The position numbers and the translations under genes were made by a program. Below, one piece after another: positions 32,066 to 45,700 of a DNA stretch of 64,000 nucleotides. Below the pieces are notes generated by a model. The model had not been told where the DNA came from and did no database searches. It saw nothing but the letters and a program-made list of their open reading frames with translations. How positions within the stretch are numbered: position 1 is the stretch's first letter; the number at the start of each line of letters is the position of its first letter. The DNA comes from Theristus sp. LFF4_11 (lineage: Eukaryota > Nematoda > Chromadorea > Monhysterida > Xyalidae), in NCBI GenBank assembly GCA_030248135.1, contig JASANC010001358.1, positions 35,873 to 99,872 of the forward strand, written 5' to 3'.

Positions 32066-33722
32066 TATGACTCTAAAGTTATGTTTCGAGCGGCTCTTTC
32101 CCCATTCAATGCATGCTCGCCATTTGACCTGAGCAAAATGTTGATTTGCAAGTAAAGATTCAGACATTGTCACTTACTCAAATCTAACGCGTTGATTGGC
32201 TTTACCTTTACATGAAACCACCAGAAAAAGCACAAATTCAATTGTGCATCCATTTAGATTGACGTAACCCTTCAAGTAGGAATCCGTAATCCTGTCAAGT
32301 TGGGCGAGATGTTGCCGAAAGCCACAACTCCTTTCCAATTTACAGTAAACTTCCCAACTCCCAAGAAACGCAACGTTGCATTTGGCAAATTTATTTCTGC
32401 TTTCAAATAGCTGACACGCTTGAGAAAAGGTATAATACAGAAGTCAACCAGCACTGAGTATTACATACAAAATGTAAATGATATTTATTTTCGATGAAAG
32501 TGACATATTTGTTCAGATAAAAACAACTGTGAAAACACGCAGTTTCAATAAAGGATCTTGAATTTGTACAGTCTGTTGAATGTTGAAAACAAAACATTGG
32601 ATTCAACTTTCGCACTTCTGTTGTGCTCTTGGTTCTGTTAATCAAGCCTGAGATTATAAAAAAACAAAATCTACAAAAATACGTTGATAAAACTCTGAAA
32701 GGAGTGGTTTGAAATAAATTAATAATACCGATAATAATAAAAATAACATCAACTTCAATGAATTCTCCAAAAAATAAGAAAATTAAATAAGATAAAAATG
32801 ACAATAGATTCGATGCATAAAATAAAGTAAAGCAAAAGCACCGAGACAAGACAACAAGAAAGAAAATCTAAAACTGAAAAATGTTAACAACAGTGAGAGA
32901 ATGAAATGTTTTGTTTTTCGCCACTTACATGAATTCAAGAAACTCGACACATTTGAATCCGAGATGGCCAGTAGATACGTTAAAGGAGAAGAAGGCAATA
33001 AAAGCGAAAAACTGATAATTTTTGTTCCAATGAGATGATAAAGAAAATAATTGCATGCAGAAGAAATGTGATCGTTTGAGTTTTCAAATAATTTTTGTTC
33101 GTTGGATATTGACAAAAAATAGATATGCAATGCAGCCAAGATTGAGAAAAAAACGGAAAGAAATTCATCATCAACAAGAGCATTATTTCATTTCGGCACG
33201 TTTGAGAATGTGTCAAACAGAAATTAAAAACATAACAATTGGAAACGATGAAACAAACTGAAGAGCAATCTAAAACCCAAATGTCTCAAAAAATTGCACT
33301 GAAATTAACAAAGTAAAATTGAAGAACCCAAAAATATAAGCAAGAAGAAACAAAAAACATTCAGATTCAGATCATAAACAATGTTTTAAGAGCCTTTTCA
33401 GCCTTGTCTTACAGATCCAAAAAAAATCTGTTTCGTGCAACCTATCCCACTGCTGTCAGCCTCAGACAGGTACTGACAAACTGGATGGACGGACAGGCTG
33501 CACTAGTTAGCCGACACGTGCATTTTCTGACAAAAACAGACTAAAACCAACCACGATCACAAAATTCAAAGGGTACAACAACCAGAATAAACACGAATCA
33601 TCATTAAATTCCTTCTACGCCACAGCACACACCGGTAACATTCAGCAGCGCAACAACGCATTTGACACAGCATTCTTCATCAGACGCATCACCGAAAATG
33701 CACGGCGCGTCACCCCCGAGGC
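32066..33722. other. Intergenic between two minus-strand genes
   Basis: AT-rich, with long A-rich runs on the + strand (32.5-33.4 kb). Expected to contain the promoter of the zinc-finger gene and the 3' UTR of the FRMD4-like gene. I see no convincing exon, although an unmodelled 5' exon of the zinc-finger gene could be here. Confidence 0.45.
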
Positions 33723-36700
33723 TCAAACGATGGTGGCCTTTTTCGGTGGTGCGAGGCCGCCGGGCGAGTGGGCCGCGTTCAGCCACGCCCGCGGCGGCAT
33801 GCGGTCGTCGGTCGCTTTCGGGTGAACCACGGAGTGCACGGACTGCGCTTTCGGACTGCTGAAACCGAAATCAACGTGGTCGCGATGATTTACTGCTGAA
33901 TATCACCTGTTGATAACTCTGGCGAAAGAAAACAGAAAACTGGGCGAATTGCCAGAAACGTGTTTGAAGTATCATCATTACTCAAATCCAAATGCGTGTC
34001 ACAGCAAACAAGACTGGCCGATCCGGTTCCCGTGAAAAAAACCCGTGAAGAGGTGAAGCCGAACTGAAACTCTTGTGTCTGTGCATGATAAAACGGGTCA
34101 ACGTTGTCAACGCGTTCGAGTCAATGTGCGCGTCAATGCGACACGTTCGAGTATTATCTTTTTTCATTTTGATTCCGAGACTCAATGTGCGCGTAGATAG
34201 GTAAACAGTTCCATGCATGACGCGGCAATTCAAACTGCGTCAAGTGACCCGAATCCCCTGAATCCGGCCGGGTCACCTGAGCTATTTGGAATTGCCACAT
34301 AAAGATTGAAACTAAATCCCTTTCGACGTCTGCAAACGCACCGAGTCGCAAACCCCCCCCCCAAAATCGACAATAACTGCACAAACACCGACCAGAGCAC
34401 TCCGGAGGCAGCGGCGATCGGTTGCTGTGCGCGATGCGACGGCGAGCCGCGGTAGGGCGGCGGCGGGGGCCGAGTGTCGGCCGACGACGCTGATTGGCTG
34501 CTCGGCGACACCAGTGGCGACTGCGGCGGTGCAGCGCGTTTACACGGTGAAACTGGCGACGCCGTGAACGCGGCGGTCGGAGCGGATGCGCACAACGGTG
34601 CATTCACGCCAGCTGGCCTGCTGTTGCACTCGTTTGACAGGCGTCGTCGGTCGTGCTTGTCGTTGTGCGTCGTGTAGCGGAGCGCATCCGACGACTCGAA
34701 CGGCTTGCTCACTTCAACGGAGCCGACTGGGCTGCGCGGCGATGCTGTAATGGGGAAAATGAAGGGGGTCAATGGAAAACCGGAAGTTGAAAAAATGGGC
34801 AAGTGCAGCAAACGCGAATTTACGCACACACACACACATAGTTGTGCACCAGTCTAACGAATTAGATTACCCATGCTCCTAGCCTACCTGGCCTGGTGGT
34901 TTGTGTCGGTTGACGACATAGACTACCAGGGCAGCTAGCCTACTGTTGCCATGCCACAGACCACCAGCTCAGCTACTACAAGTAACAAACTACCCACGGA
35001 TTTGAAAATCTAACTCTCGGGCTGAGTCGGAATACTTTTGATCCAGTATCCAAACGTCTTGTCTTTCATGCAAACCAACGTTTGTTGGCATCACAACGCA
35101 ACGGAAGCAACCATGATGCATCGCAACTGAACATTCCGGCACTCCTCTCCACTGACCGTGCTGTTTATAGCCACCGCCCGATCGTATCGGCGAGCCAGCG
35201 CTCGTGAAAATCGTTGCCAGTGGCGTCGGCACCCGGTGTCCATTCATGTTCATCTCATTCGTGTAAATGGTGACCAACGGTTGATCATTCCTCAATTCCT
35301 CGTTGGAAATCGCGTCGTCGTCGTCGTATTGACTGAAATCAAGTATGAGCTTTTATTTTGGTCCCGAGACTTAATGCGCGCATTGATAGGAAAAGAGTTT
35401 CATGCATGACGCGGGCATTGAAAATTGGTAAAGTGATCCGAGTCCCCTGAATAGGGCTGGGTCACTTAGGCGATTTTGAAATGCCACATGAAGATTGATA
35501 CTAGTTTCTTTTTGACGTCTGCAAACGCATTGAGTCGCAGAACCCCAAAAAATGATAATAAATACAACGATTCATCGCAGCACACCCAATCACCGACATA
35601 CCTCAGATGGCCATGCGGTTGTTGCTTCTGTTGTTGTTCGAGAATCTGCTGGCGCATCTTCTGTCGTGCCTTGATCAGGCGTCGATCCAACGAGCCCGAA
35701 TAGGCGGCAGCCAACAGCCGCGACGGCGACGAGCTCGAGTGAGTCAATTGGGGCGGCGTCTGATTCGGATCGTGTCCGCAAATCGCCGTTGTCGCGCGTT
35801 CGTCTGCGCCGTCATCATCACCGCCGCCAATCTCGATGCGGCCAACATTTCGCGCCACCTGCTGACACGTCGGCGAGTTCGCGCTGGTTCGATTCGACGT
35901 TGACGAAGTCGATTGGGACGTGTGTCGGCGTATCGGTGACGGTGGAGCAGCGGCGGCAGTGGCCGATTGGAAGTAATGGTGGAATGGGGACACCGCGGCG
36001 GTCGGGCTGTGGTACTGGCGAGAGGGGGACACTGAAAACAGGGTTGACACGTTGCGCTAAGATGTGCTGTCATTTTTCGATTTATCGGTTCACTTTCACA
36101 AAACAATTCTGAAACACGGTCGCTGTTTTCGACTCACAACAAAAACCCAATAAGATTGATTTCATAAAAATGACCAACTAAACTAAACCAACTAAATCAT
36201 AAAAATTAACCAAGCAACGGAGCACCGACAATCAGCTTACAAGCCCTGTATCTCCCAACCGACCATCTCCATTCTGCCCGTTCTGTCGTTCCAATGTTTC
36301 GTATTTCCAAGATGTTCGCTGCCTCGGCAGATTGTACGCACCGCACTGGTGGTCGCCACTGTCTGCGCCGGCGGTACGCCAGTCGGGCAACGGCGGCACC
36401 GGGCCGTCAAACGCGGCCGGCGGTAAACTCTGCAAAACGGGCGGGTGGGCGCTATCGATTGGTGGCACCATTATGCGCATGAGCAAGCATTCAGTCGCAC
36501 GCAGCCACACATAACAGCCTCAGTTCGGTTCTAATTTTACTGAGCACTTTCGGTTAAGGGAGTAGAGTTGGATGGGACACAAATATACGAAGCAACACAT
36601 GGATGGATGCATTACAGACCAAACCAAGTTGAGCACACTATCTGAAAGCAGCAGTTTCCAAATGCCGCCCCATTCAGCATTCCCCTCAGCAGCCAACCTG

Positions 36701-39700
36701 CAACGAGTTCTGCGAGTGCGTTCGATGCTCGGCGGAAAGCCGTGTCAGCAACAGCGACTGGCTGGATCCGGCCATTTCACCGTTCATATAAACCTCGATG
36801 CCGTTGTCATTCGTTGTCGTTCCCCTCGGCGTCAATGTCGGGTACTGGCGCACTCGATAGGGCGACTGATAGGCCGTGCGTGCCGGACGATAGCCGATGT
36901 TCTCGTAGCTGAAATGAGCCGTTTTTAATCCCGTGTTAATGTTTTTTTCCGTTTTTTGAAGTCCCGCGCCAGTGCTGAAGCCCAGAAGTGGCTAGAGTGC
37001 CATTATGCCGATCAAGTAATCATCGGGTTATTTTGTGACCATCAAGTAATCAGCCAATGCTTGCTTCCATGTCCCGTTGGACTGTGTCTCATAGGCAATC
37101 AGCTGATTGGATGTTTTTGAAATAGGCTCACTGAATGGTCCACAAGACAACCAATCAGCCAGCCAGATTCAAATACGCAGAATGTGCAAATTGCACCAGT
37201 TTGCTCCCCGTTTGAGCGCACGAACCAAGAGTGAGAACAATAATATACAACTGCCGATCAAATGGACCCTTCAAATCAACATTCTCAAATCAACAATCAA
37301 CGTACATTGGTAACGATGGACTGGAGCCAGATGGCGAGAGCAGCGGCGGGGAGAGAGGCCGCGCGAATGGGGCACCAGGGGAGCCGGAGCCTGACATCGC
37401 ATTCGCACGGGCATGCTGCAGTTCCGCTACCAGCTGGCGATTATTCAGTTGGAGAAGTTGCTGTTGATGTGATTGACTGGGACGCCGCGGCGGCGTCGGC
37501 GGCAGACCAGTGCTGACGCCTGAAAATCGGCGAATATTGCAAAAGCTGATTTATTCGCATGTTCGCAGTGTACTCGCGACTCAATCGTGCAATCCGTTAA
37601 TTATGACTATAAGCATGCACAAATCAACAACATGCTACGTTCAGTTGTCAATCAAGTTCAGAAGAACTCCCAGCCTCACTCCGGCCAACAAGTCCACCCA
37701 AACACCAAACAAAAGCTGTTCACCTTTCTGCAATCGGTGCGTCGTCGTGGGTGACGCAGCGAGTCGCTCAGCAGTTTCGTTGCTTGGCGTCGACGTGCTC
37801 GGCCCGTGGTGACACACATCCTCACGGCTGTCCAATATTGCCGACGAACCGCTCAAGTCGGGCACGGAGCCGTGCGGCGTGACAGGCGCTGACTGCGCCG
37901 CAAGTGAACCTGCGAGATTTGTGAATTGTCGAAGTTTCCTTGATTTCAAGCGCATGATTCATCGAATCTTGAAGTCTACAGAGAATAGTAGTCTAACGCG
38001 CTGCCACCCAGCACGAGGCCACTTGCACTCTGTCAATATGAATAAGCGCAACATTCGTAACAAGATCGTGTTGAGATCATTCATTCTCCTTCAGCTCAAT
38101 CGCCCAGCGTATCGTCATTTGACCGTACCGGCGTTCTTCAGGTGTTCCATAGCAGCCGTGATGCCCGACATGAAGCCGCTCATCGGGAATCCGTCAAAAT
38201 TCGGGTACGCTTTGTTTTGCAGGCTGCTTTTGCGCGACGACGAATTCGACCCGTGCGGGAAGCGCTTACGGGAACTCGCCGGCGATGAGGCGGCACTTGC
38301 TGGCGCTGTACCTGTGCCTGCGAGTTTGAAAAGTTCAGACTTAGTTTTTGTCTACTTTGTCTACTTTGTTTACTTTCTGTTGATGACTTCAAAATTCGAT
38401 CAAACTAAGCACGATCAATAGCCATAGCCTGTGCAGTGAAGCCAATTCAAATGCAAAAAATCCGAAGGTTGACAAACACCAGAATGGAAAACTCAATTAA
38501 AAAACTCGCGCACCACTGGACACAGACAAGGAATGACTGTGCAGGTCAGGCTGGCTGCCACGGTGCTTCAAGTAGAGCAGCCTTTGCTCGAGTTCGTGCT
38601 GGCGTTTCCGCGCGGCCTCCCAGTCCTTCTGGCGTTTCTTGCGCACCGATTTGTTCGTGTGCTTGTCGGTCGCGAGGCGGCACGCGGCAGAGACGATGCG
38701 ACGCTGGATTTCGATGTCCGCTCTCAGGCGCTCGATCTGGTCCATCTGACAACAAAATAGATAGTTATGAGAAAACAAATTATTGGAGAGGAAACGGCAC
38801 AATGGGGAAAACGCTGCTGCGCCTTCACTGTAAAAAGTCTGAAGTACACGTTTTGTAGCCTATTTTTTTCAAACGTGTCGAGCCGAAATGACGGCATCTA
38901 CGCTGAAACATGCGCTCTCATGCTCGGCTAAACGGACTTTCCGCTAATCTCTTCACCTGAACAAACAAGTGGCGCATCACCAACGAGCGTTTTCCACACA
39001 AATGACGACCTTTCGGTCAGTCTGACACGTTCAACTAATTTCACAATACCTTGTCTCGTTTCGTGAACACATCCTCCGGTATGGCAAACGCAGTGCCCAT
39101 GCGACGTTTGATTTTCGGCAACGCTTCACCCGGCGCCAGTGTTTTGTGAATTTCTTTCGGCATTTGACCGGTGATGTTCTGGAAAATTATGACAGACATG
39201 ATTTCATTTATTATAAACAGATACAGAACTAACTTCAAGTTGCATTTCACCCTTTCGTTCAAATGTTCCAGCTCCGGTGTGTTATTATGAATGTCATAAA
39301 ACCTTTTCCTTTTTCTTTTATATCCTTTAAAAAAATCGTTTATTTCTCCACTGTGTTCAGGTCTCACAAATGTCCCCAGCAACAAATAAACTTTCACAAA
39401 AGTAAAAATCAAGCTCGGAAGCCTGCAGAATCATACAAAAACATGTTCAATGCAACCTACCCCTTCTTCGATGCAAATTTCTTTCAAGCGAGCCAGTTTT
39501 TCGATTAGTGCGTCTTCCAATGTTTGTTTTTGTGCTTTCAGTTTTTTGTAATCCTCGAGGTCTCGTTTCCGATCATCCAGTGATTTTTCTGTGCAGAAAG
39601 AAAAAACAGATAAACTTTATAATGCTTTTTTTCTGGGCCAATGAATGTGTGTGCCAGTGTTCATGTTGTTCAGTTTTATTGTTCAACGATTTCAAAACAG

Positions 39701-42700
39701 CGACTAACGGCTGGCGACACTCCTGAGGGACGGCGCACTGCCAGTTGCCGTCATCAGTATGCCACTGTCGTTGGTGGTCACTGACGTTGGCGTCACCGGT
39801 GTGCGTCCGTTCATGAGATTACAGCCAGATGTGCTCGACGATGAACCTGTGTGACATACAATGTGTGAGTATGTGTGCACATGCACAATGCAATAAAAAA
39901 CCACAAGGACATGAACGTGTCCGCAAAGTTGCTATTGTCTCTTCGTTTAATTCTGCGACTCAATGCGTTGGCGGACGTCGAAAGGAAATCAGTTTGCTAA
40001 TTTATGCGTGCGGCAATTCAAAATGGTCCTTGTGATTCAACGGTGTCTCAGGGACACGCACACGGGTGTTCAAAAGAAGAGATAATCGTTGACTGACATT
40101 TACTGCCACGAACTTTTACTGCCAGAGTCACCTGGTCTGGAATTTTTACCGCAACTGCATTAAACGCAAAATTATGATAAAACAATGGTACTCCGTTTGA
40201 ATGTGTTTTTCCAGTGATCCAGCAGTGTTGCTGCATCAACAAACATCCCACGCACGAACACACAGCGAGAATGTCAGAAAACTCGTTTCTTCACACTTTA
40301 CAAAAAAAATATTAAAATCGTAGACTGCAGCAGACGCTGTTTTCGTTTACCTGCGAACGACTGCAGAGAACTGCCCGATTCGAGACTGCGCGTTAGGCGC
40401 TCAGCTAAAGCGTCCGTGTTCTCGGCAGTGGACGCCACGGTGGAGGCCTGCGGGCAAAACTTGAATTCAACGTTTCATCGATCCGACAAACCTGTCCAGC
40501 TAATATAAATGCGGCAACCGTGCGCATCTATCACGTAAGATGTTGTAACAGTAAAATTTGAAGGAGCATGTATTGACGGATCATTTTAATTGAATCGGCC
40601 AATCTGTTCGTGAACAAATTTTGCAAACTGAATGAAATAACTCGCAATCGGTCGGTCGGCCACCCCCTTTGAAAAAGTACAAACAACATTCGCAGCGTGC
40701 CAACAACAACACGGCAACATTTATGGGCAGATTTCAATGCCAGATAATGCAATTTACACTTTTACACAATATGTTCGTGTAAACACATTGTATCTGCGTG
40801 TGCTTCTCAGTTCATGGTTGAATTGTGAACTTATCTGAGCGGAAAATCTATCAAAAAAATCTTTTTGAGGCACGCACTCTTGAATAGAGAGGTGTGAAGT
40901 GTGGCGGTGTTGTTGTTGTGGTGCATTGGAGTTTCGAATTCAATTATTGGTTTTGTTGAAGATGAAAGTTCAGTTGCACAGCAAGAGGGATTGTGTCATG
41001 AGTTGAAACCCGTACACGCATATTGTGTGGCAGCACGGTGATTGGCTACATGATGTTCGTATAACCAATCAGCGCAGTAAATGCAGAAGCACAAAACCCA
41101 GTGCCCACCAACGACAACGACGACCTTCCCCAGTTCCATTACCAAAAAAGCAGAACGTCCCGTATCCACTCGTATTATATCTCATTTCCCGCACTTTTAC
41201 CCCAATCGTTCGTGCATGAACCAATCGCCATCTCTCCATCTGTCACTTCTTCACCACACACCAACCAACCGTTTTGTGCGACCCACTGTCCAGGTAGAAC
41301 GTGTGCTGCGCCACCGCGAACGCCCAAATCGACTTGCACAGCTGCGGTGTGGCGCAGAAGAACGTGTGCACTTGGACGGGTGTGGCGACGAACGTACGAC
41401 GACTCACCGACACCCTGCAGTTTGTTGGTGTATGATGTTTGAGCTTAATGGGGATTTGCACTTGATTCACTGAAACAAACACGTTTTTAATTCAATTCGA
41501 GTCAGATACTACAACTGTCGTGTTGGTATGGGTATCTACCGTAATCGGTCTCGACACGAACTTCTGAAACAGTATCTGATCTAAAAGACACCCAATTGCA
41601 AGAACGTCGTTCCGATTTATGTTCTCCAATGTTCATTTACTTTTTTTCGCACTTTCCGATCCCAATTCTCTGTTAATTCAACACGAAACTACCAACAAGA
41701 GCGTGGCGTGAAACCAAAAAACCGACTACGGCAGGTACCGTGCGTCATAAACGCACACTTTTTGACATTTGATTTGATAACAAACATGTTTATCTCAATC
41801 AACAAGCTCAACCTAACGGAACAGAACAATACTCAGTTGTGTTGGCTAATTCCCGGGGATCAAATAACACCAGGAAGTTTCAAAGAAATGATGAGGGGGT
41901 AACTAATGAAACCAGAGTGTGAACTGGAGTTTTCCTTGGCGCCATTACTAAAACACTTCAGTGGGATTAACGGTCTATCCCGGAAACGAAATTTGAAAAA
42001 GGTGGCAAAATTGGCAAAAAAAGAGTTTATTAGCTCGTCAGACAGTTTGTTTGTTTTGTTTGTTTGTTTGTTGACAGACAGACACAATTTGTTTAGAAGA
42101 CTACAATTAATCTTACATTATTTACTATTTTCGCTGACAGACTAATCGCCCATTTTTCGCGAAATGAAATTATTATGGGGGAGGGAGTACGTACAGTAAA
42201 CCATACAATAATTTGGTTTTACGAAAAAAAGGGTGCTGCAATAAAAAAGGTAAGAAAACTGCAGTTGCAACATGACCCTTTGCGATTGCCCACATTAGTC
42301 AACAAGGGCCACTTCGATGTCCTGCCAACTCTCCTCCAGTACAAAAACAATTACACATTGCACATTTTTGTCTTCAATAAAAAGCATACGTCGGGACCAC
42401 CGTCTGCAACAGTGTTTTGACTGGACAGATCAGGGTTAGAAGGCATGTGGTAAACTGCATGAAAAGTATGTTGGTGCTGACTGCAAATAACACTCTGTTC
42501 TGCGCTCACCCACGTGAGCGAATGAATGACAATAAATGACGAAAAAATTGAGGTAACATCGAAAAGGTGCGAACAAATAAATACACAAGCGAATAAGAAT
42601 AGCACAATATTTGAGCGAGATAAACAAAAATGCGAAAAACCATACCAAACATAACAATGTAATAAAAGGTAAATTGTGCGATGAAAAAAATTGAACAAGT

Positions 42701-45700
42701 CTAGCGCCATGTTTGACAGAGAACAAATGTGGAGCACGTGTTATTCGCACATTTTTTCAGACATATGGCCGAAATTTCAATAAAAACAAATAAGACAATG
42801 AGTTGTGACCGAAAACTGACAGGAAACTAACATCTGACCTTTCGGTCTTCAGTTCAAAGGTCAGAGCAGCGCTTTCAAAAGTTTTTATTGTCGTCATAGA
42901 AAGTCGCAACTCAACAGCAACTGTGAAACGCCTACATACAAACTGACTAAAAACCATATATGCTGATGAAATTCTTGTTTTTGGAAATTGAACAATAAAT
43001 TTCCACTGGTCAATACCCATATGGCGCTTTTTGAAAACTAATTAGAAATGGCCAATTGAATGCAAAAATGCCGCAAATACAAACGAATTTCATGCTCTAA
43101 CAACACCAATAAATTTCAAACAACAATTCTTATATGTGACTTTTGCTAAAATATAAAATACGAAATTTAGGATCAAAAAGGCAATAAAATTGTTTTATTT
43201 GCGCGTGACATGTGGTGCAAATTTCTTAGCTAAAATTCAGACACCCTTTCCCATACGACGAGCTGATTGACGGCATTTTGGATGGACACATGTTGATTGG
43301 CTGTGCAACCACACTGCAACCAATCAGCGAGCTCAAAATTGAATTAGCTCTTGTTTGCTCGGCTACAAAATGTCTCTTTATTGCGGCATTTTCATGTCAT
43401 TGTTACAAACATGAGCATGAACGTTTCAAAGAAGAAAACAGAATCCGATGTTTTAGCCGTTCAAACTCCAGAAAGAACTGTGTTCAACATGTTTCTTTAG
43501 GCACTGTAAATCGATGTGTCATCAAAAAAACCAGCAAAATAAACGCAACACAATTTTCTTCACGTGCGCAACTAAACCGTTTTTTTTCTTCCGAAGTCAC
43601 CAAGTGTGTGGGTAAACATGAATAAGCGCTTTGCGGCGTGTTGTGTGTTGCGCTTTTTCTGCGAATTGTAAGAATAAGTATGATAACGATTGTGATTATT
43701 GCGTTTACACTGTCGCGTCACACAATTTTTTGCAACTTCAGAATCATTGTGGTGTGTCGTTAATTTTCTTAAAAAAAGAAAATAGTGCTGGACTGATAGC
43801 AAGCGAGAAACCCAGAAATCCAGCCCACTGATTATGCGATTAACCCAAACATAAAAAACCCCAAATAATTCATAAATTGATTCAAAACCACCATGACCAA
43901 TCAGCGTCCAAGAAACCAACGTCAAACTCAACCAATCAGCAGTTGGCAAAAACAAGTGACACTGGTGACCTGCAACTGCAACCAATTGCCGCATCGAACA
44001 GCAGCCAGTCTGTTGCCACACTTATAAATGACATCCAATTACACTGTAATGGTGAGCAACAAATTAGCAATGGCGGGAGACCAGGAAATTTGACACTATA
44101 ATCGATATGTGCGCGCACTGAAATTGGTCAACGCCCATTTTATAGGTTTCTTTTGCACAGTTAACCGGGTTTGTGAAGTACGCAAGAATGACAAAGCGGT
44201 GCTCATTAAGAATTGGCAAATGAAGAGTGAAAAAACGTTCAGAGCACCCGGGAAGAAATTCAAATTCAGACGCGCAGACACATGCGGGAAGACAACGAAA
44301 CGAGGATACATGCATACATTGATTGGATAGAAACATTGCAAAGGAAACAACACTCGATAAAAAACCCGCAAAATTGAAGAAAATGTGAGAAAATAAAAAC
44401 CAGCTGTGTAGGCAGGCACACATGCCCCCCCAACCAACAACCCCTTCGCTTACTGTGTCGTTGGATCGGCGACAGCAGCGACCAAATCGTCCGGCAGCGT
44501 AGGGCTACGGCGTTCATGAACGGCTTCTTCGAACATGTTCAGTGAGCTCAACGATTGCTCGACGCTGAAATTGACACAAAAAAACGTAAAACACAAACAC
44601 GAACACGACAACATTGAAAACCGAACAAGTATCAACAGGCGTAGCTCTGCTGCACAGCAACAACTGCGAAATCCAGGTTGCACCGTGCTGCGCCAACTGT
44701 GATCACTGCATTCTAATAAACTTCAGACACGCTGATTGGCTGCGACTGACGCTAAATTCAGCCAATCTGCGAAGTGTTGTCGACCATTGTGGTGGCACAT
44801 GACAGATACGATACAGTGCAAACACCCACTGACACCACGTCATGAACACAACCACTGTCATGCATTGATTTCAGAAAACCTTGGATTTGAAAAACGTGCA
44901 GCTGCCTTGAAAATAAATCAAAAATGTCGAACGTGTCAAGGCAGCTGAAAATCATCTTACTTTCGTGATTCGAAAGTATTCGAAAGAACTGACAAAAAAC
45001 TTGACATGATAAACGCCATTAAAACAGCGACCGCCAACCACTTACATGCGTGGATTTCTAATAATCATTTTGCTCATCAACAACCACCAATATTGGGAAT
45101 TGCGGCAAAAGTTTGCATAAATTTTAACGATTTAGACTCAAATTGTGTTGATAGTCGTTTGCGTTTGCTGAAAATATCGAATATCAAAATCAAGAATATG
45201 CTAAAAGTAAACAACACAACAGCGAAACAATCCACAAATGATAGATAAAACAGCGAATTCCGAATGACAGTTCAAACAGCTATGCGTTCGAAACTGGGAT
45301 TAAAGATTTGAGACAGAAGATGACATTGGGAGGTCCATGCAATCGCTGGCTATTTTACACGTCATTCAGCCGTTTCAATAAAGTTCAATAGAATAAATAC
45401 CCTAATTCCCATGTTTAGAAATTGAATAGCTAAACCAGTTGTCGATCAATCAAACATTCCAGTTCAACCAAGCAACCGACGAAAAATGGCCACCAAAATA
45501 TTTTTTCATAAACAGAGCTGACTTTCAAAAAGAACACAAAGAAAATGATATATAAAAACAACAAAAAAGCCAACTACAACATCATAAAATCGACCTCAGA
45601 CGGCCTCAAAAAACGATGGGAATTTGAACAAAAAAATGCAGAAGAGTTGAATGCGACTGAGCCTGAAAATATTGAATAAAAATCAACAAAATTTACACTA

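Noticed and set aside
35744..36106. 120-codon Arg-rich frame within FRMD4-like exon 19
   Set aside because: Overlaps the exon in another frame. The accepted frame is longer, less arginine-biased and joins in phase on both sides.
42351..42737. 128-codon minus-strand frame in the large FRMD4-like intron
   Set aside because: Composition is Phe/Leu/Ser from AT-rich DNA, with no domain, no splice-phase link and no conserved motif.
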